64,000 nt of DNA from an uncultured Alphaproteobacteria bacterium (GTDB taxonomy: Bacteria; Pseudomonadota; Alphaproteobacteria; HIMB59; GCA-002718135). How positions within the stretch are numbered: the first letter of the stretch is position 1; every line of letters begins with the position of its first letter. The translations under genes were made by a program, and so were the position numbers. Location of the stretch: the NCBI GenBank assembly GCA_902595855.1, contig CACJRY010000005.1, positions 34,034 to 98,033 of the forward strand. Reading direction: 5' to 3'. This document shows positions 1 through 8,348 of this stretch, one piece after another. The notes below the pieces were generated by a model. That model was not told where the DNA came from. It saw only the letters and a program-made list of their open reading frames with translations, and ran no database searches.

Positions 1-379
1 TAAGACGCTAATTAAAAATAACAGAACATTTATAAATCTACAATACGGTGATGTTAAAGAAGAAATCGCAAAAAAGGAAAATCAAAGTTTTGAGTTATAT
101 TCTTTTGAAACAGTTGATTTATTTAATGATTTTGAAGGCTTAATGAGTATACTAAAAAATCTAGATGTGTTTGTCACAGTAAGCAATTCAACAGCCCACA
201 TAGCAGCCGCAATGGGTATAAAAACAATTTTAATATGCCCTAAAAAATCCTCTACATATTTTTATTGGAGTAATGAAAGTAATGAAACACCTTGGTATCA
301 AAATGTTGAAATTTTTCAAATTGAAACCTCAATAGAAAAAACACTGGAGCGGGTTAATGGAGTGTTAGAAAAGCTGTGA
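1..379 (+). CDS. C-terminal part of a glycosyltransferase-9-like protein, cut by the window edge
   Basis: An open frame enters from base 2 and runs to TGA at 377-379; the first internal ATG at 143 is not the start, because the upstream codons already match the paralogue that follows (LQYGDV and DLFNDF are both shared). The segment carries the FVTVSNSTAHIAAAMGIKT motif, which resembles the nucleotide-sugar-binding end of heptosyltransferase-type (GT9-like) domains. By analogy with the next gene the missing N-terminus is probably a TPR array. The stop overlaps the GTG start of the next gene (GTGA), so the two are translationally coupled paralogues. The substrate cannot be told. Confidence 0.75.
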   Translation, partial: KTLIKNNRTFINLQYGDVKEEIAKKENQSFELYSFETVDLFNDFEGLMSILKNLDVFVTVSNSTAHIAAAMGIKTILICPKKSSTYFYWSNESNETPWYQNVEIFQIETSIEKTLERVNGVLEKL

Positions 380-2172
380 CAGATATTGCCTCTCAGATAA
401 ATAATATTTTAAATGAATATTTAGAGGGTGATAAACAAAAAGCATACTTAAAATTAAAAAGAATTTCTAAAAATTATCCCTCAAATGAAAAATTACAATT
501 TAATTTAGCTTTTATGGAGCAAGATCAAGGAAAAATTGAGGAAGCAAAAAATAGTTATGCTTATTTAATTAAAAATTTTAATAACTTTAATTCTAAACTA
601 AATCTTTATAATATTTTATTAAGAGAAAAAAATTTTCTTGAGTCATTAGATTTGGTTGACAATATTTTAGAAACAAAAAAAGATTTAATCAATGTATGGA
701 TAGATAAAGCATACATACACTATAGAATGAAACAATATAGTGAGTCAAAAAAAATATGTAATTTAATTTTAACTAAAATTAATAATAACACAAAGGCTTT
801 AAACTTAATTGGTTTGTGTTATTTTAAAGAAAAAAAATATGAGGAGTCATTTAAATATTTATTTAAAGGGTTATCCATAGATGAAAAAGATATCTCTATA
901 TTAAATTCAATTGCTGCAGTCTATTATGAAACAAGAGATTTAAAGAAGTCTGAAGAATTCTATTTAAAGGCCTTAAGCTATGAGCCTGATTCATATAGAA
1001 CCTTAAATAATATTGCAGGATATTATCTTGAGATTAACAAATCAAAAAAAGCTATATTATTTTATGAAAAGGCACTAAGTTTTTTTGAGAATGAGCCGAC
1101 AATATTAGACAATCTATCAAAAGCCTATTTTAGCTTAAACCAAGATGATTTAGCAAAAAAATTTTGCAAACAGTCTATTAAAATTAAGAACTCACCATCA
1201 ACACAAAAATCACTCTCCCATATTTACCTTAAAGAAGAAAATTTTAAAAAAGCATGGGAATATTTTGATGGTCGAATTTATGAAGATAATTTTATATACG
1301 GAAATAAGTCCTATAATTTTATTAAAGATAAACTTTTAAATAAAAAAAAGATAGATCATAAAAAAACATTATTAATTATTCGAGAACAGGGTGTTGGAGA
1401 TGAAATACTTTATAGCAACATGTATAGAGATGTTCTTGAAAAATATGAGAACGTCTTAATTGAATCAGATAAAAGATTAATTGATTTATTCATTGGGTCT
1501 TTTGGTCAAAAATATAAAAATAGTTTTATAAAATTTGGTTCTTTTTCAAAAAATCAAAAAAAACTTAAAGATATAGATCAGGTTTTGTATGCTGGCAGTT
1601 TGGGTTATTATTTTAGAAACAATATTATAAATTTTCCAAGCAATAGTTATCTCAAAGTTGATAAGATTTTAATAAATAAAACTAAAAATGAGTTATCTAA
1701 TTTTAAAAAAAAATATAGAGTAGGAATTTCATGGAAAAGCATGAACAATGATTATGCAGAACAAAAATCTTTAAGTCTTGATAAGTTTTTGCCACTTTTA
1801 AAAATGAAAGATATTGATTTTTTTAACTTACAGTACGGCGATATTGTTGGAGAAATAAATGAAATAAATTTGCAACACAATTTAAATTTTATTAGCTTAG
1901 ATCACATAGATTTATTTAATGATTTTTTGAAAATATCAAGTCTATTAAAAAATTTAGATTTATTTATTACAGTAAGTAATAGTACGGCCCATCTTGCAGG
2001 TGCATTAGGTATAAAGACAGTTTTGATTAAGCCTTTTAATCATGCTACTTTTTTTTACTGGCACCAAAAAACCGAAAAGACTCCTTGGTACCCAAGTGTA
2101 TTTTTAATTGATTCTAACCTTATTAATAAAGAAAAATTATTTGTAGATTTTATTTATTCTATACTTGAGTAA
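376..2172 (+). CDS. TPR-repeat protein with C-terminal glycosyltransferase-9-like domain
   Basis: 598 residues from a GTG start that overlaps the preceding stop by 4 nt. About residues 5-310 are helical repeats of TPR type (for example ALNLIGLCYFKEKKYEESFK). About 330-598 resemble a GT9/ADP-heptose transferase-like domain, with REQGVGDEILYSNM at its start and FITVSNSTAHLAGALGIKT near its end. Such TPR-glycosyltransferase fusions are common in marine alphaproteobacteria and are thought to act on surface glycans or glycoproteins. The target is unknown. It overlaps the convergent neighbour by 14 nt. Confidence 0.75.
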   Translation: MTDIASQINNILNEYLEGDKQKAYLKLKRISKNYPSNEKLQFNLAFMEQDQGKIEEAKNSYAYLIKNFNNFNSKLNLYNILLREKNFLESLDLVDNILETKKDLINVWIDKAYIHYRMKQYSESKKICNLILTKINNNTKALNLIGLCYFKEKKYEESFKYLFKGLSIDEKDISILNSIAAVYYETRDLKKSEEFYLKALSYEPDSYRTLNNIAGYYLEINKSKKAILFYEKALSFFENEPTILDNLSKAYFSLNQDDLAKKFCKQSIKIKNSPSTQKSLSHIYLKEENFKKAWEYFDGRIYEDNFIYGNKSYNFIKDKLLNKKKIDHKKTLLIIREQGVGDEILYSNMYRDVLEKYENVLIESDKRLIDLFIGSFGQKYKNSFIKFGSFSKNQKKLKDIDQVLYAGSLGYYFRNNIINFPSNSYLKVDKILINKTKNELSNFKKKYRVGISWKSMNNDYAEQKSLSLDKFLPLLKMKDIDFFNLQYGDIVGEINEINLQHNLNFISLDHIDLFNDFLKISSLLKNLDLFITVSNSTAHLAGALGIKTVLIKPFNHATFFYWHQKTEKTPWYPSVFLIDSNLINKEKLFVDFIYSILE

Positions 2173-2860
2173 ATTTATTTTTTAAATACTCATCTCTTTC
2201 ATCAAGCCACTCCTGAGCAAATTCAACATCTTGCCATTCATCAAACCATGGGCCACCTCTTGTGTAGTGGACTGCAAAAGGTTTTGTTTCATTATGTTTG
2301 GATGTCCATCCCTCAAGCCAGTTCCATCTTTCATCCAAAGATCCTATTTCTTTATCTTTTAGCCATTTAAATTGATGAAGGAATGAACCGGACTCTTTAT
2401 TAACTAAATCAACAGTTAATTTTTTATTACTTGGGTGAGAGCAGTTAAATAGTATAAAACTTGACCAGTTTTTTCTTGGATAAATAGTTTGTTTTTGACC
2501 ATCCATTTTGTGTTTTTCTTTTGGTGTATAATCATGTTTTACACAGTAAACAGCCTTTGATTCATCTATCTTTTCAAGAATTTTAAAAACATCTTCAAAA
2601 AATATAAAATCACAGTCACAGAATATAGCCCATCCATTATATTTGTTAAGAGCAGGAACTAAAAAACGAGAGTAAGTAAATTCTGTTGATGCAAGCGGGT
2701 CAATATCTCTAAAATACAATTTATTTGAAATTAATTCATACAGTTTAAGAGAAGTAATTTTTATATTTGCATTTGATCTTTTCAAAACAGAATACTTACA
2801 AACTCTGTAAGCAATATCTTCTTTTGAGTCATAACCTATATAAAGATTTAAATTAGTCAT
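2159..2860 (-). CDS. GT8-like glycosyltransferase (DxD type)
   Basis: 233 residues, start ATG at 2858-2860. The N-terminus (LNLYIGYDSKEDIAYRVC) and the acidic metal-binding stretch WAIFCDCDFIFFED at about residues 77-90 fit nucleotide-sugar transferases of the GT-A fold. A late His in VHYTRGGPWF is a plausible second metal ligand. No signal peptide or membrane segment is visible, so it should act in the cytosol. Its start overlaps the end of the upstream hemY-like gene by 8 nt, so it probably rides on that transcript. Donor and acceptor are not predictable. Confidence 0.65.
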   Translation of the reverse strand: MTNLNLYIGYDSKEDIAYRVCKYSVLKRSNANIKITSLKLYELISNKLYFRDIDPLASTEFTYSRFLVPALNKYNGWAIFCDCDFIFFEDVFKILEKIDESKAVYCVKHDYTPKEKHKMDGQKQTIYPRKNWSSFILFNCSHPSNKKLTVDLVNKESGSFLHQFKWLKDKEIGSLDERWNWLEGWTSKHNETKPFAVHYTRGGPWFDEWQDVEFAQEWLDERDEYLKNKFTQV

Positions 2861-4163
2861 TATTTAATACTACTGTTCCTAACATTTTTGGCCTTCTCCA
2901 TTCAAGTGAATTAAAATATCCTGACTCAGAAACAGAGCTCCAATTGTTTTGTGTCAAATTTGTAAATTGACATATCCATATTTCATCCAGTCTTGCATTT
3001 TCAGCCCTTAACATCCACGCATCTCTTTTTTGTTTATCGTTAAATTCTCCATATTCTATATTAGCCATAAATTCACAAATTTCACGATCAGGATTTAAGC
3101 TTATAAGACCTTTTATATTTTCTCTTGCAACCTGCCAATCACTATTATGTATAGCAAAATCTAATGTCAATTTTTTTGATTCTACATCATCAAAATTAGC
3201 CTTAGTAATATACTTTACGTTTTCAAGATCTGTAATTTTATGATTTTTTAAAAATTCAGAAATTATTATTCTTAGAGATGAACTTGGATTATGATTCCAA
3301 TATCTTTTTATTATTTTTTTTATTTTTGATATTTCATTATTAATAATTAAAATTTCTAAATGTAATTTAATAAATGGAGGAAATTGACCATGAAGTTTAA
3401 TAGCTTTTAAAATTAAATTAAGTGACTCTTCGGGGTCGCTATGAATTTTAATTTTACTAATCTCATAGAAAGCAATTGCAGTATTTTGATTAAATAATCT
3501 TAAATCAATTAATTTTTTATTATAAGCCTCTTTTGAAATATTTATTAGCTGGCTCCAGTTTTTGGTTTTAGAAATAATAGAAACTATTGTGTGATAAAGT
3601 TTGTCTATATTTGGGTTAAGTTGAAATAATTTTTCTGCATAAATAAATGCATGATGATAATCTTCTTTATTAATATTTTCTTCCATTAAGCCTTTATACC
3701 CAAGCGCCTCTGTATTCTTATTTTTTATCATTTGCTCATGCAATAAAGAAAGCTCCTTGTGTTTTTTTTCAATTTTGAATATTTCAGAATTCAATAATAG
3801 TGATAAGCTCTGATCATCTTTAATTAATTTTTTCATTTTGTAACTGGCAGAAACAGCATTCTTTTTATCCTTATTTGCTAAGGCGATCATAGCTTCAACG
3901 AAGTATTCATAACCTTTTTGTAATTTTTTATTTTTTTTTAATAAAAAATATTTTTGTAAATTATATCGAGATTTAAAATAAAAAAATTGAATAATAAAAA
4001 TACATATAAATAATAAAATTCCAAAAAATAAAAATAAATTAGATGAAAAGACAAATTGTAATTCGTTTATATCAAAGGTAATTATAAAAGAATTTGATGT
4101 TAAATACGTGACGAGAAATATAAGAACAAAAAGCTGTATAAACAAAATTATAAATTTAATCAT
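2853..4163 (-). CDS. HemY-like membrane-anchored TPR protein
   Basis: 436 residues. Two N-terminal membrane segments (about 4-26 and 43-68) are followed by YFVEAMIALANKDKKNAVSASYKMKKL and helical TPR-like repeats, the plan of the HemY N-terminal family. These proteins sit in the inner membrane beside a mitofilin-like protein. Despite the name, a catalytic role in haem synthesis has not been established for this family. It follows the mitofilin-like gene by 3 nt, as in other alphaproteobacteria. The final residues (EWRRPKML) resemble the usual conserved C-terminus. Confidence 0.8.
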   Translation of the reverse strand: MIKFIILFIQLFVLIFLVTYLTSNSFIITFDINELQFVFSSNLFLFFGILLFICIFIIQFFYFKSRYNLQKYFLLKKNKKLQKGYEYFVEAMIALANKDKKNAVSASYKMKKLIKDDQSLSLLLNSEIFKIEKKHKELSLLHEQMIKNKNTEALGYKGLMEENINKEDYHHAFIYAEKLFQLNPNIDKLYHTIVSIISKTKNWSQLINISKEAYNKKLIDLRLFNQNTAIAFYEISKIKIHSDPEESLNLILKAIKLHGQFPPFIKLHLEILIINNEISKIKKIIKRYWNHNPSSSLRIIISEFLKNHKITDLENVKYITKANFDDVESKKLTLDFAIHNSDWQVARENIKGLISLNPDREICEFMANIEYGEFNDKQKRDAWMLRAENARLDEIWICQFTNLTQNNWSSVSESGYFNSLEWRRPKMLGTVVLNND

Positions 4164-4166
4164 AAA

Positions 4167-5030
4167 TTAAATTTCTTCCATTAATTTTTTAAAAGTAGCT
4201 GCGATAGTAAGTTGGTTTATAGTTTCACTAAAAAATTCATTGTCCTTATCAATTGAGTTTATTAAATTTATTGAATTAGAATAATTTTTGCTTTCTATTT
4301 CGTTAGATATGTTGTTTATAGTTATAAGCCTAATGTCAGACAATTTTTTCTTTTGTGATGGTTCGATATTTATATATGATAATATCAATTTTGTTATTCT
4401 ATTTGTTTTAAATAAATTATTAGATATAAAATTATTAGTTTCGTTTTTAAAGCTAGTTTCTAAAATTTTCGTCCCTACAAATCTTTTATTATTTAATAAA
4501 TATAATTTTTCAACTATATAGCTCTTTTCAGCACTAATTAATTTAGCTAATAATTCTAATTCTTTAATATAGTCTTGTCCATTTTCGAATTTATACATAA
4601 TTAATTGAACAGTGTTTTCTTTATTGGTATTATTATCCTTTGACTGAATAGGTTGGTCTAATAAATTTTTTTCTCTTTGAAAATTATTTTTTATTTCTTT
4701 AAGCTCAATTTTAATGTTATCAAAATCATTCTGAATTTCATTTAAAATATCATCAGATAGATTGCCTTTTTGATTATTTAACGAATCAATTATTTCAACA
4801 AGTTTTGAGTTATTTTCATTAATAAGTATCTCTATTTTTTCAATTTTTTCAGAATTTGATTTTATTGAACTAAAAAAAACATTTTCTTCAGAATTTGCAA
4901 TATCATTTTGAGCTGTGAGTTTTGAATAGCTTTTAAAAAACAAAAATCCTAATAGAATTAATATTATTAGCAAAGAAATACTTACAGATAACTTTGATAA
5001 AAGATAGAAATTTTTCATTATATTTTTCAC
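4167..5030 (-). CDS. Mitofilin/Mic60-like inner-membrane protein
   Basis: 287 residues from GTG at 5028-5030; an ATG four codons later (5016-5018) is an equally good start. There is one membrane segment near residues 14-32, then a long coiled-coil region rich in Glu, Lys, Ile and Asn (about 40-125) and a helical C-terminal part. Sequence conservation is weak. The call rests on this architecture and on its place between a hemY-like gene and a divergent tsaD, which is typical of alphaproteobacteria. Relatives are implicated in membrane organisation. hemC and hemD, often upstream in this cluster, are absent here. Confidence 0.65.
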   Translation of the reverse strand: MKNIMKNFYLLSKLSVSISLLIILILLGFLFFKSYSKLTAQNDIANSEENVFFSSIKSNSEKIEKIEILINENNSKLVEIIDSLNNQKGNLSDDILNEIQNDFDNIKIELKEIKNNFQREKNLLDQPIQSKDNNTNKENTVQLIMYKFENGQDYIKELELLAKLISAEKSYIVEKLYLLNNKRFVGTKILETSFKNETNNFISNNLFKTNRITKLILSYINIEPSQKKKLSDIRLITINNISNEIESKNYSNSINLINSIDKDNEFFSETINQLTIAATFKKLMEEI

Positions 5031-5091
5031 AACAACTTTTTATCATTATTACGTTGTTGTTTAACAGAAGAATTTAATATACGAAAAAAAT

Positions 5092-6096
5092 ATGCTAGTT
5101 TTTGCCATAGAAACCTCATGTGATGAAACTTCAGTATGCATTATGGACAGTGATAAAAATATATATAGCCATATTATATTCTCACAAGAAATTCATAAAA
5201 TACATGGTGGGGTGGTTCCAGAATTAGCCTCTAGAGCCCATTTAGAAATTTTGCAAAAAATTACAATTCAAGCTTTGAAGAAATCAGGAAAAACATTTTC
5301 AGACATAGACGTATTTGCTGCCACTTGCGGCCCAGGATTAATAGGACCACTCTTAATTGGTTCAACCTTTGCAAAATCACTTGCTATTGGCTCTAACAAA
5401 CCATTTGTTCCAATAAATCATATTGAAAGCCACCTTTTGTCACCTACTTTCAATAATGAATTTAGATATCCTAATTTATGTTTGTTGTTAACTGGGGGGC
5501 ATACTGAGATATACCTTCTGGATTCTAAAGAAAAAATTAAACTTTTGGGTGAAACATTGGATGATGCTATTGGTGAAACATTTGACAAAGTTGGCAAATT
5601 GTTAGGTCTTAAATATCCCGGTGGTCCTGAGATTGAAAAGAATGCATTAGATGGTAACGAGCTGGCATATACTTTGCCAACACCGATGCTCAATGAAGAT
5701 AATTTAAATTTTTCTTTTTCAGGTCTTAAAACCGCTGTAAATCAGCTAGTAAAAAAAAATAACTTGAATGAAAAATTTGTATCAGATCTTAGTGCTTCAT
5801 TTCAATTATGCGTTTCAAAAATACTTTTAGGCAAAATAAAAAAAACTATAAAAAAATTAGATGAAAAATCTAAAAAAATTCATACTATTTCAGTTGTAGG
5901 AGGAGTGTCTAATAATAAATACATTTGTGAAAAAATAAAAAACTATTTCAAAAAAACACACATTGAGATCATTTTTCCAATAAAAGATATGATGAGTGAT
6001 AACGCTGCAATGATTGCGTGGAATTGTATTAATAAAAATACAAAATCTCATCAAGACCTCTTCTTCAATGCTAACCCAAGACTTAAAATAAATTAA
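5092..6096 (+). CDS. tsaD: tRNA N6-adenosine threonylcarbamoyltransferase TsaD
   Basis: 334 residues, the normal length. It transfers threonylcarbamoyl to A37 of ANN-decoding tRNAs, working with TsaB, TsaC and TsaE in the cytosol. Visible hallmarks are AIETSCDETS at the N-terminus, the metal-binding His pair in INHIESHLLSP (H110, H114), LLLTGGHTEIY, FSFSGLKTAV and VVGGVSNNKYI, plus the late MMSDNAAMIAW. It is divergent from the mitofilin-like gene across a 61-bp gap that must hold both promoters. gpsA, which often follows tsaD in relatives, is not here. Confidence 0.97.
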   Translation: MLVFAIETSCDETSVCIMDSDKNIYSHIIFSQEIHKIHGGVVPELASRAHLEILQKITIQALKKSGKTFSDIDVFAATCGPGLIGPLLIGSTFAKSLAIGSNKPFVPINHIESHLLSPTFNNEFRYPNLCLLLTGGHTEIYLLDSKEKIKLLGETLDDAIGETFDKVGKLLGLKYPGGPEIEKNALDGNELAYTLPTPMLNEDNLNFSFSGLKTAVNQLVKKNNLNEKFVSDLSASFQLCVSKILLGKIKKTIKKLDEKSKKIHTISVVGGVSNNKYICEKIKNYFKKTHIEIIFPIKDMMSDNAAMIAWNCINKNTKSHQDLFFNANPRLKIN

Positions 6097-6134
6097 ATTG
6101 ATGTAATTTATAAAAAATAGAGTATTTTATAATT

Positions 6135-6545
6135 ATGGGCATAAATTATTGGTTATTAAAATCTGAGCCATCTACATGGTCCTGGGATGATCAGGTAAAA
6201 AGTAAAATAGACATGTGGGATGGTGTTAGAAATTATCAAGCTAGAAACAATTTGATAAAAATGAAAAAAAAGGATTTATGTTTTTTTTATCATTCTGTAT
6301 CTGAAAAATCGATAGTTGGTATAGTTGAGGTAGTAAAAGAACATTATGCTGATCCTACTGATAAAAAAAATAAATTTGTTGTAGTGGATGTTAAAGCATT
6401 AAAGAAACTTAAAAATCCTGTTTCTCTTGAAAAAATAAAAAAAAATACTAAACTAAAAAATATTGCGTTGATTAAACAAAGTAGACTTTCTGTTATGCCC
6501 TTAAGAAAATTAGAATGGGATGAAGTCTTAAAACTTAGTGAATAA
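6135..6545 (+). CDS. EVE-domain protein (YTH/PUA-like fold)
   Basis: 136 residues, full length for a single-domain EVE protein. The signature runs from YWLLKSEPSTWSWDDQ through MWDGVRNYQARNNL to IALIKQSRLSVMPL. EVE domains are related to YTH and PUASS folds and are predicted to bind modified bases in nucleic acid. The biological role in alphaproteobacteria is not settled. It lies 38 bp after tsaD, a neighbourhood seen in related genomes, and its stop overlaps the GTG start of the following sulfotransferase by 8 nt. Confidence 0.9.
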   Translation: MGINYWLLKSEPSTWSWDDQVKSKIDMWDGVRNYQARNNLIKMKKKDLCFFYHSVSEKSIVGIVEVVKEHYADPTDKKNKFVVVDVKALKKLKNPVSLEKIKKNTKLKNIALIKQSRLSVMPLRKLEWDEVLKLSE

Positions 6546-7446
6546 TATTACCAAACATATTTTCTGGTTATCCTCTTATCCTAAAAGTGGGAACACTCTT
6601 TTGAGATCAATCTTAACTTCAATTTTTTTTACAGATGATGGAAAGTTTAATTTTAATTTACTAAAAAATATTCCACAAATTGAAAATACATCAAATTTAG
6701 AATTTATCAAATATACCAACAGTGAAGATTTTGAAAATATACATAAATTAGAAGTTCTCTCTAAATATTGGCAAGATATCCAAAGTAAAAAAAATCTTGA
6801 GTTTGAAGGGGATTTCATTTTTATCAAAACCCATCATGCACTAATAGAGTTTCTAAAACATCCATATACAAATAGATCAAATACAAGGGGATTAATTTAT
6901 GTAGTACGAGACCCTCGGGATGTTGTAATTTCACTTGCTCATCATAATAATATTTCAATAGAAAAAAGCATTGAAGTAGTCATGAACAAAAAGTTTGTCA
7001 TTGAATGGCAAGATCCTATGCAAATTTTTTTAAATAGAAAAAAACCCCTAAGCTACTTATCAAGTTGGGATTTTCATTATGAGTCATGGATGGAAAATAA
7101 TTTTGAATGCCCTCAACTATTAATAAAGTATGAAGAAATGATTTCCGATAAGTTTAGTGTTATAAGAAATTTGATTAAATTTTTTGAGTTTAATTATAAT
7201 TTTAATTTTTCAAATTTAGATGCAAAAATAAACAACATTCTTGAGACTACAGATTTCGAATTATTAAAAAAAAATGAAAAGAAATACGGTTTTTCAGAAG
7301 CAGTAAATAAAAGTTTCTTTAACAAGGGGGTGACAAATCAATGGAAAAATAAATTAACAAAAGAGCAGATTACGTTAGTTGAAAAAAAATTTCATCCACT
7401 AATGAAAAAACTAGGTTATAAAACAATTTATTACAATAATAATTAA
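6538..7446 (+). CDS. PAPS-dependent sulfotransferase, first of a tandem pair
   Basis: 302 residues from GTG at 6538. The 5'-phosphosulfate loop is SSYPKSGNTLLR (about 12-23), the catalytic-base region is IKTHH (about 96-100), and the 3'-phosphate motif is VRDPRDVVIS (about 123-132). These identify the Sulfotransfer_1 family, which moves sulfate from PAPS to an acceptor. There is no signal peptide, so it acts in the cytosol. The next gene is a close paralogue in the same order. The acceptor is unknown; surface glycans or small hydroxylated metabolites are possible. Confidence 0.85.
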   Translation: MNNITKHIFWLSSYPKSGNTLLRSILTSIFFTDDGKFNFNLLKNIPQIENTSNLEFIKYTNSEDFENIHKLEVLSKYWQDIQSKKNLEFEGDFIFIKTHHALIEFLKHPYTNRSNTRGLIYVVRDPRDVVISLAHHNNISIEKSIEVVMNKKFVIEWQDPMQIFLNRKKPLSYLSSWDFHYESWMENNFECPQLLIKYEEMISDKFSVIRNLIKFFEFNYNFNFSNLDAKINNILETTDFELLKKNEKKYGFSEAVNKSFFNKGVTNQWKNKLTKEQITLVEKKFHPLMKKLGYKTIYYNNN

Positions 7447-7458
7447 TTAAGCAAAAAA

Positions 7459-8337
7459 ATGTCAAAACATATTTTTTGGATTTCATCTTATCCTAAAAGT
7501 GGCAACACTCTAGTCAGAGCAATAGTTAGTGCATTATTTTTTACTAAAGATGGAGTATTTAGGCTTGAACAATTAAAACACTCTACTCAGTTTGAAAAAA
7601 GAGATAGACTAAACTTAGTAAAAACAATAAACAAAAACGATTTTTTAAAACTTGATCAACTTAAAGTTCTCTCAAAATATTGGCAATTATTACAAGAAAA
7701 AAAAAATATGAATATCAATAAAGGATTTGGTTTTGTAAAATCACATTCATGCTATGTTTCTATGTTCAACAATTGGTTTACCAATAGCAACAACACTGCG
7801 GGATACATTTATGTATTAAGAGACCCAAGAGATGTGGCTGTATCTTGGTCTAAGCATGCTAACTTATCATACGATGACTCAATAAATTTTATGTCTAATT
7901 TTGATTCATGTATTGAGTGGGCCGATACAGAATCAGAGTTACCTCCTGAGATAAAACCAAAATCTTTTATATCTTCATGGGATGAGCATGTTTTATCCTG
8001 GACAAATAATAAATTAAACGTTCCAAAATTAATATTAAAGTATGAAGATCTTGTTTATAATAAAGTAGAAACGATTAATATAATTATTGATTTTTTTGAA
8101 AAGCAACTTGAAATACAATTTAATTTGAAAAAAGAAAAAATAGACAACATTGTAGAGTCAACAAATTTCAAAGAAGTAAAATTGCAAGAAAGCCAAAATG
8201 GATTTATAGAAGCTGCAAATGGAGTTTTTTTTAGAAAAGGAAAAAAAAATCAATGGAAAAAAGAATTAAATGAAAAGCAAATCACAAGATTAGAAAATAA
8301 ATTTAGAGATTTTATGAATAAATTTGGTTATGATTAG
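7459..8337 (+). CDS. PAPS-dependent sulfotransferase, second of a tandem pair
   Basis: 292 residues, ATG start 12 nt after the preceding paralogue. The loop SSYPKSGNTLVR near the N-terminus, FVKSHS as the likely catalytic segment and VLRDPRDVAVS as the 3'-phosphate motif are all intact. Blocks such as HIFWxSSYPKSGNTL, KVLSKYWQ and the C-terminal NQWKKELNEKQIT line match the upstream gene closely, so the pair arose by tandem duplication. Both copies look active. The acceptor is unknown. Confidence 0.85.
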   Translation: MSKHIFWISSYPKSGNTLVRAIVSALFFTKDGVFRLEQLKHSTQFEKRDRLNLVKTINKNDFLKLDQLKVLSKYWQLLQEKKNMNINKGFGFVKSHSCYVSMFNNWFTNSNNTAGYIYVLRDPRDVAVSWSKHANLSYDDSINFMSNFDSCIEWADTESELPPEIKPKSFISSWDEHVLSWTNNKLNVPKLILKYEDLVYNKVETINIIIDFFEKQLEIQFNLKKEKIDNIVESTNFKEVKLQESQNGFIEAANGVFFRKGKKNQWKKELNEKQITRLENKFRDFMNKFGYD

Positions 8338-8348
8338 GTTAAATTATT

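Noticed and set aside
143..379. A complete 78-residue gene starting at ATG 143
   Set aside because: The frame is open to the window edge and the upstream codons match the following paralogue, so this is the end of a longer gene.
5029..5060. Inverted repeat ACAACAAC...GTTGTTGT between the mitofilin-like gene and tsaD
   Set aside because: Arms are 8 bp of simple AAC/GTT sequence with a 16-bp gap, easily explained by chance; no poly-T follows and no regulator is implied.
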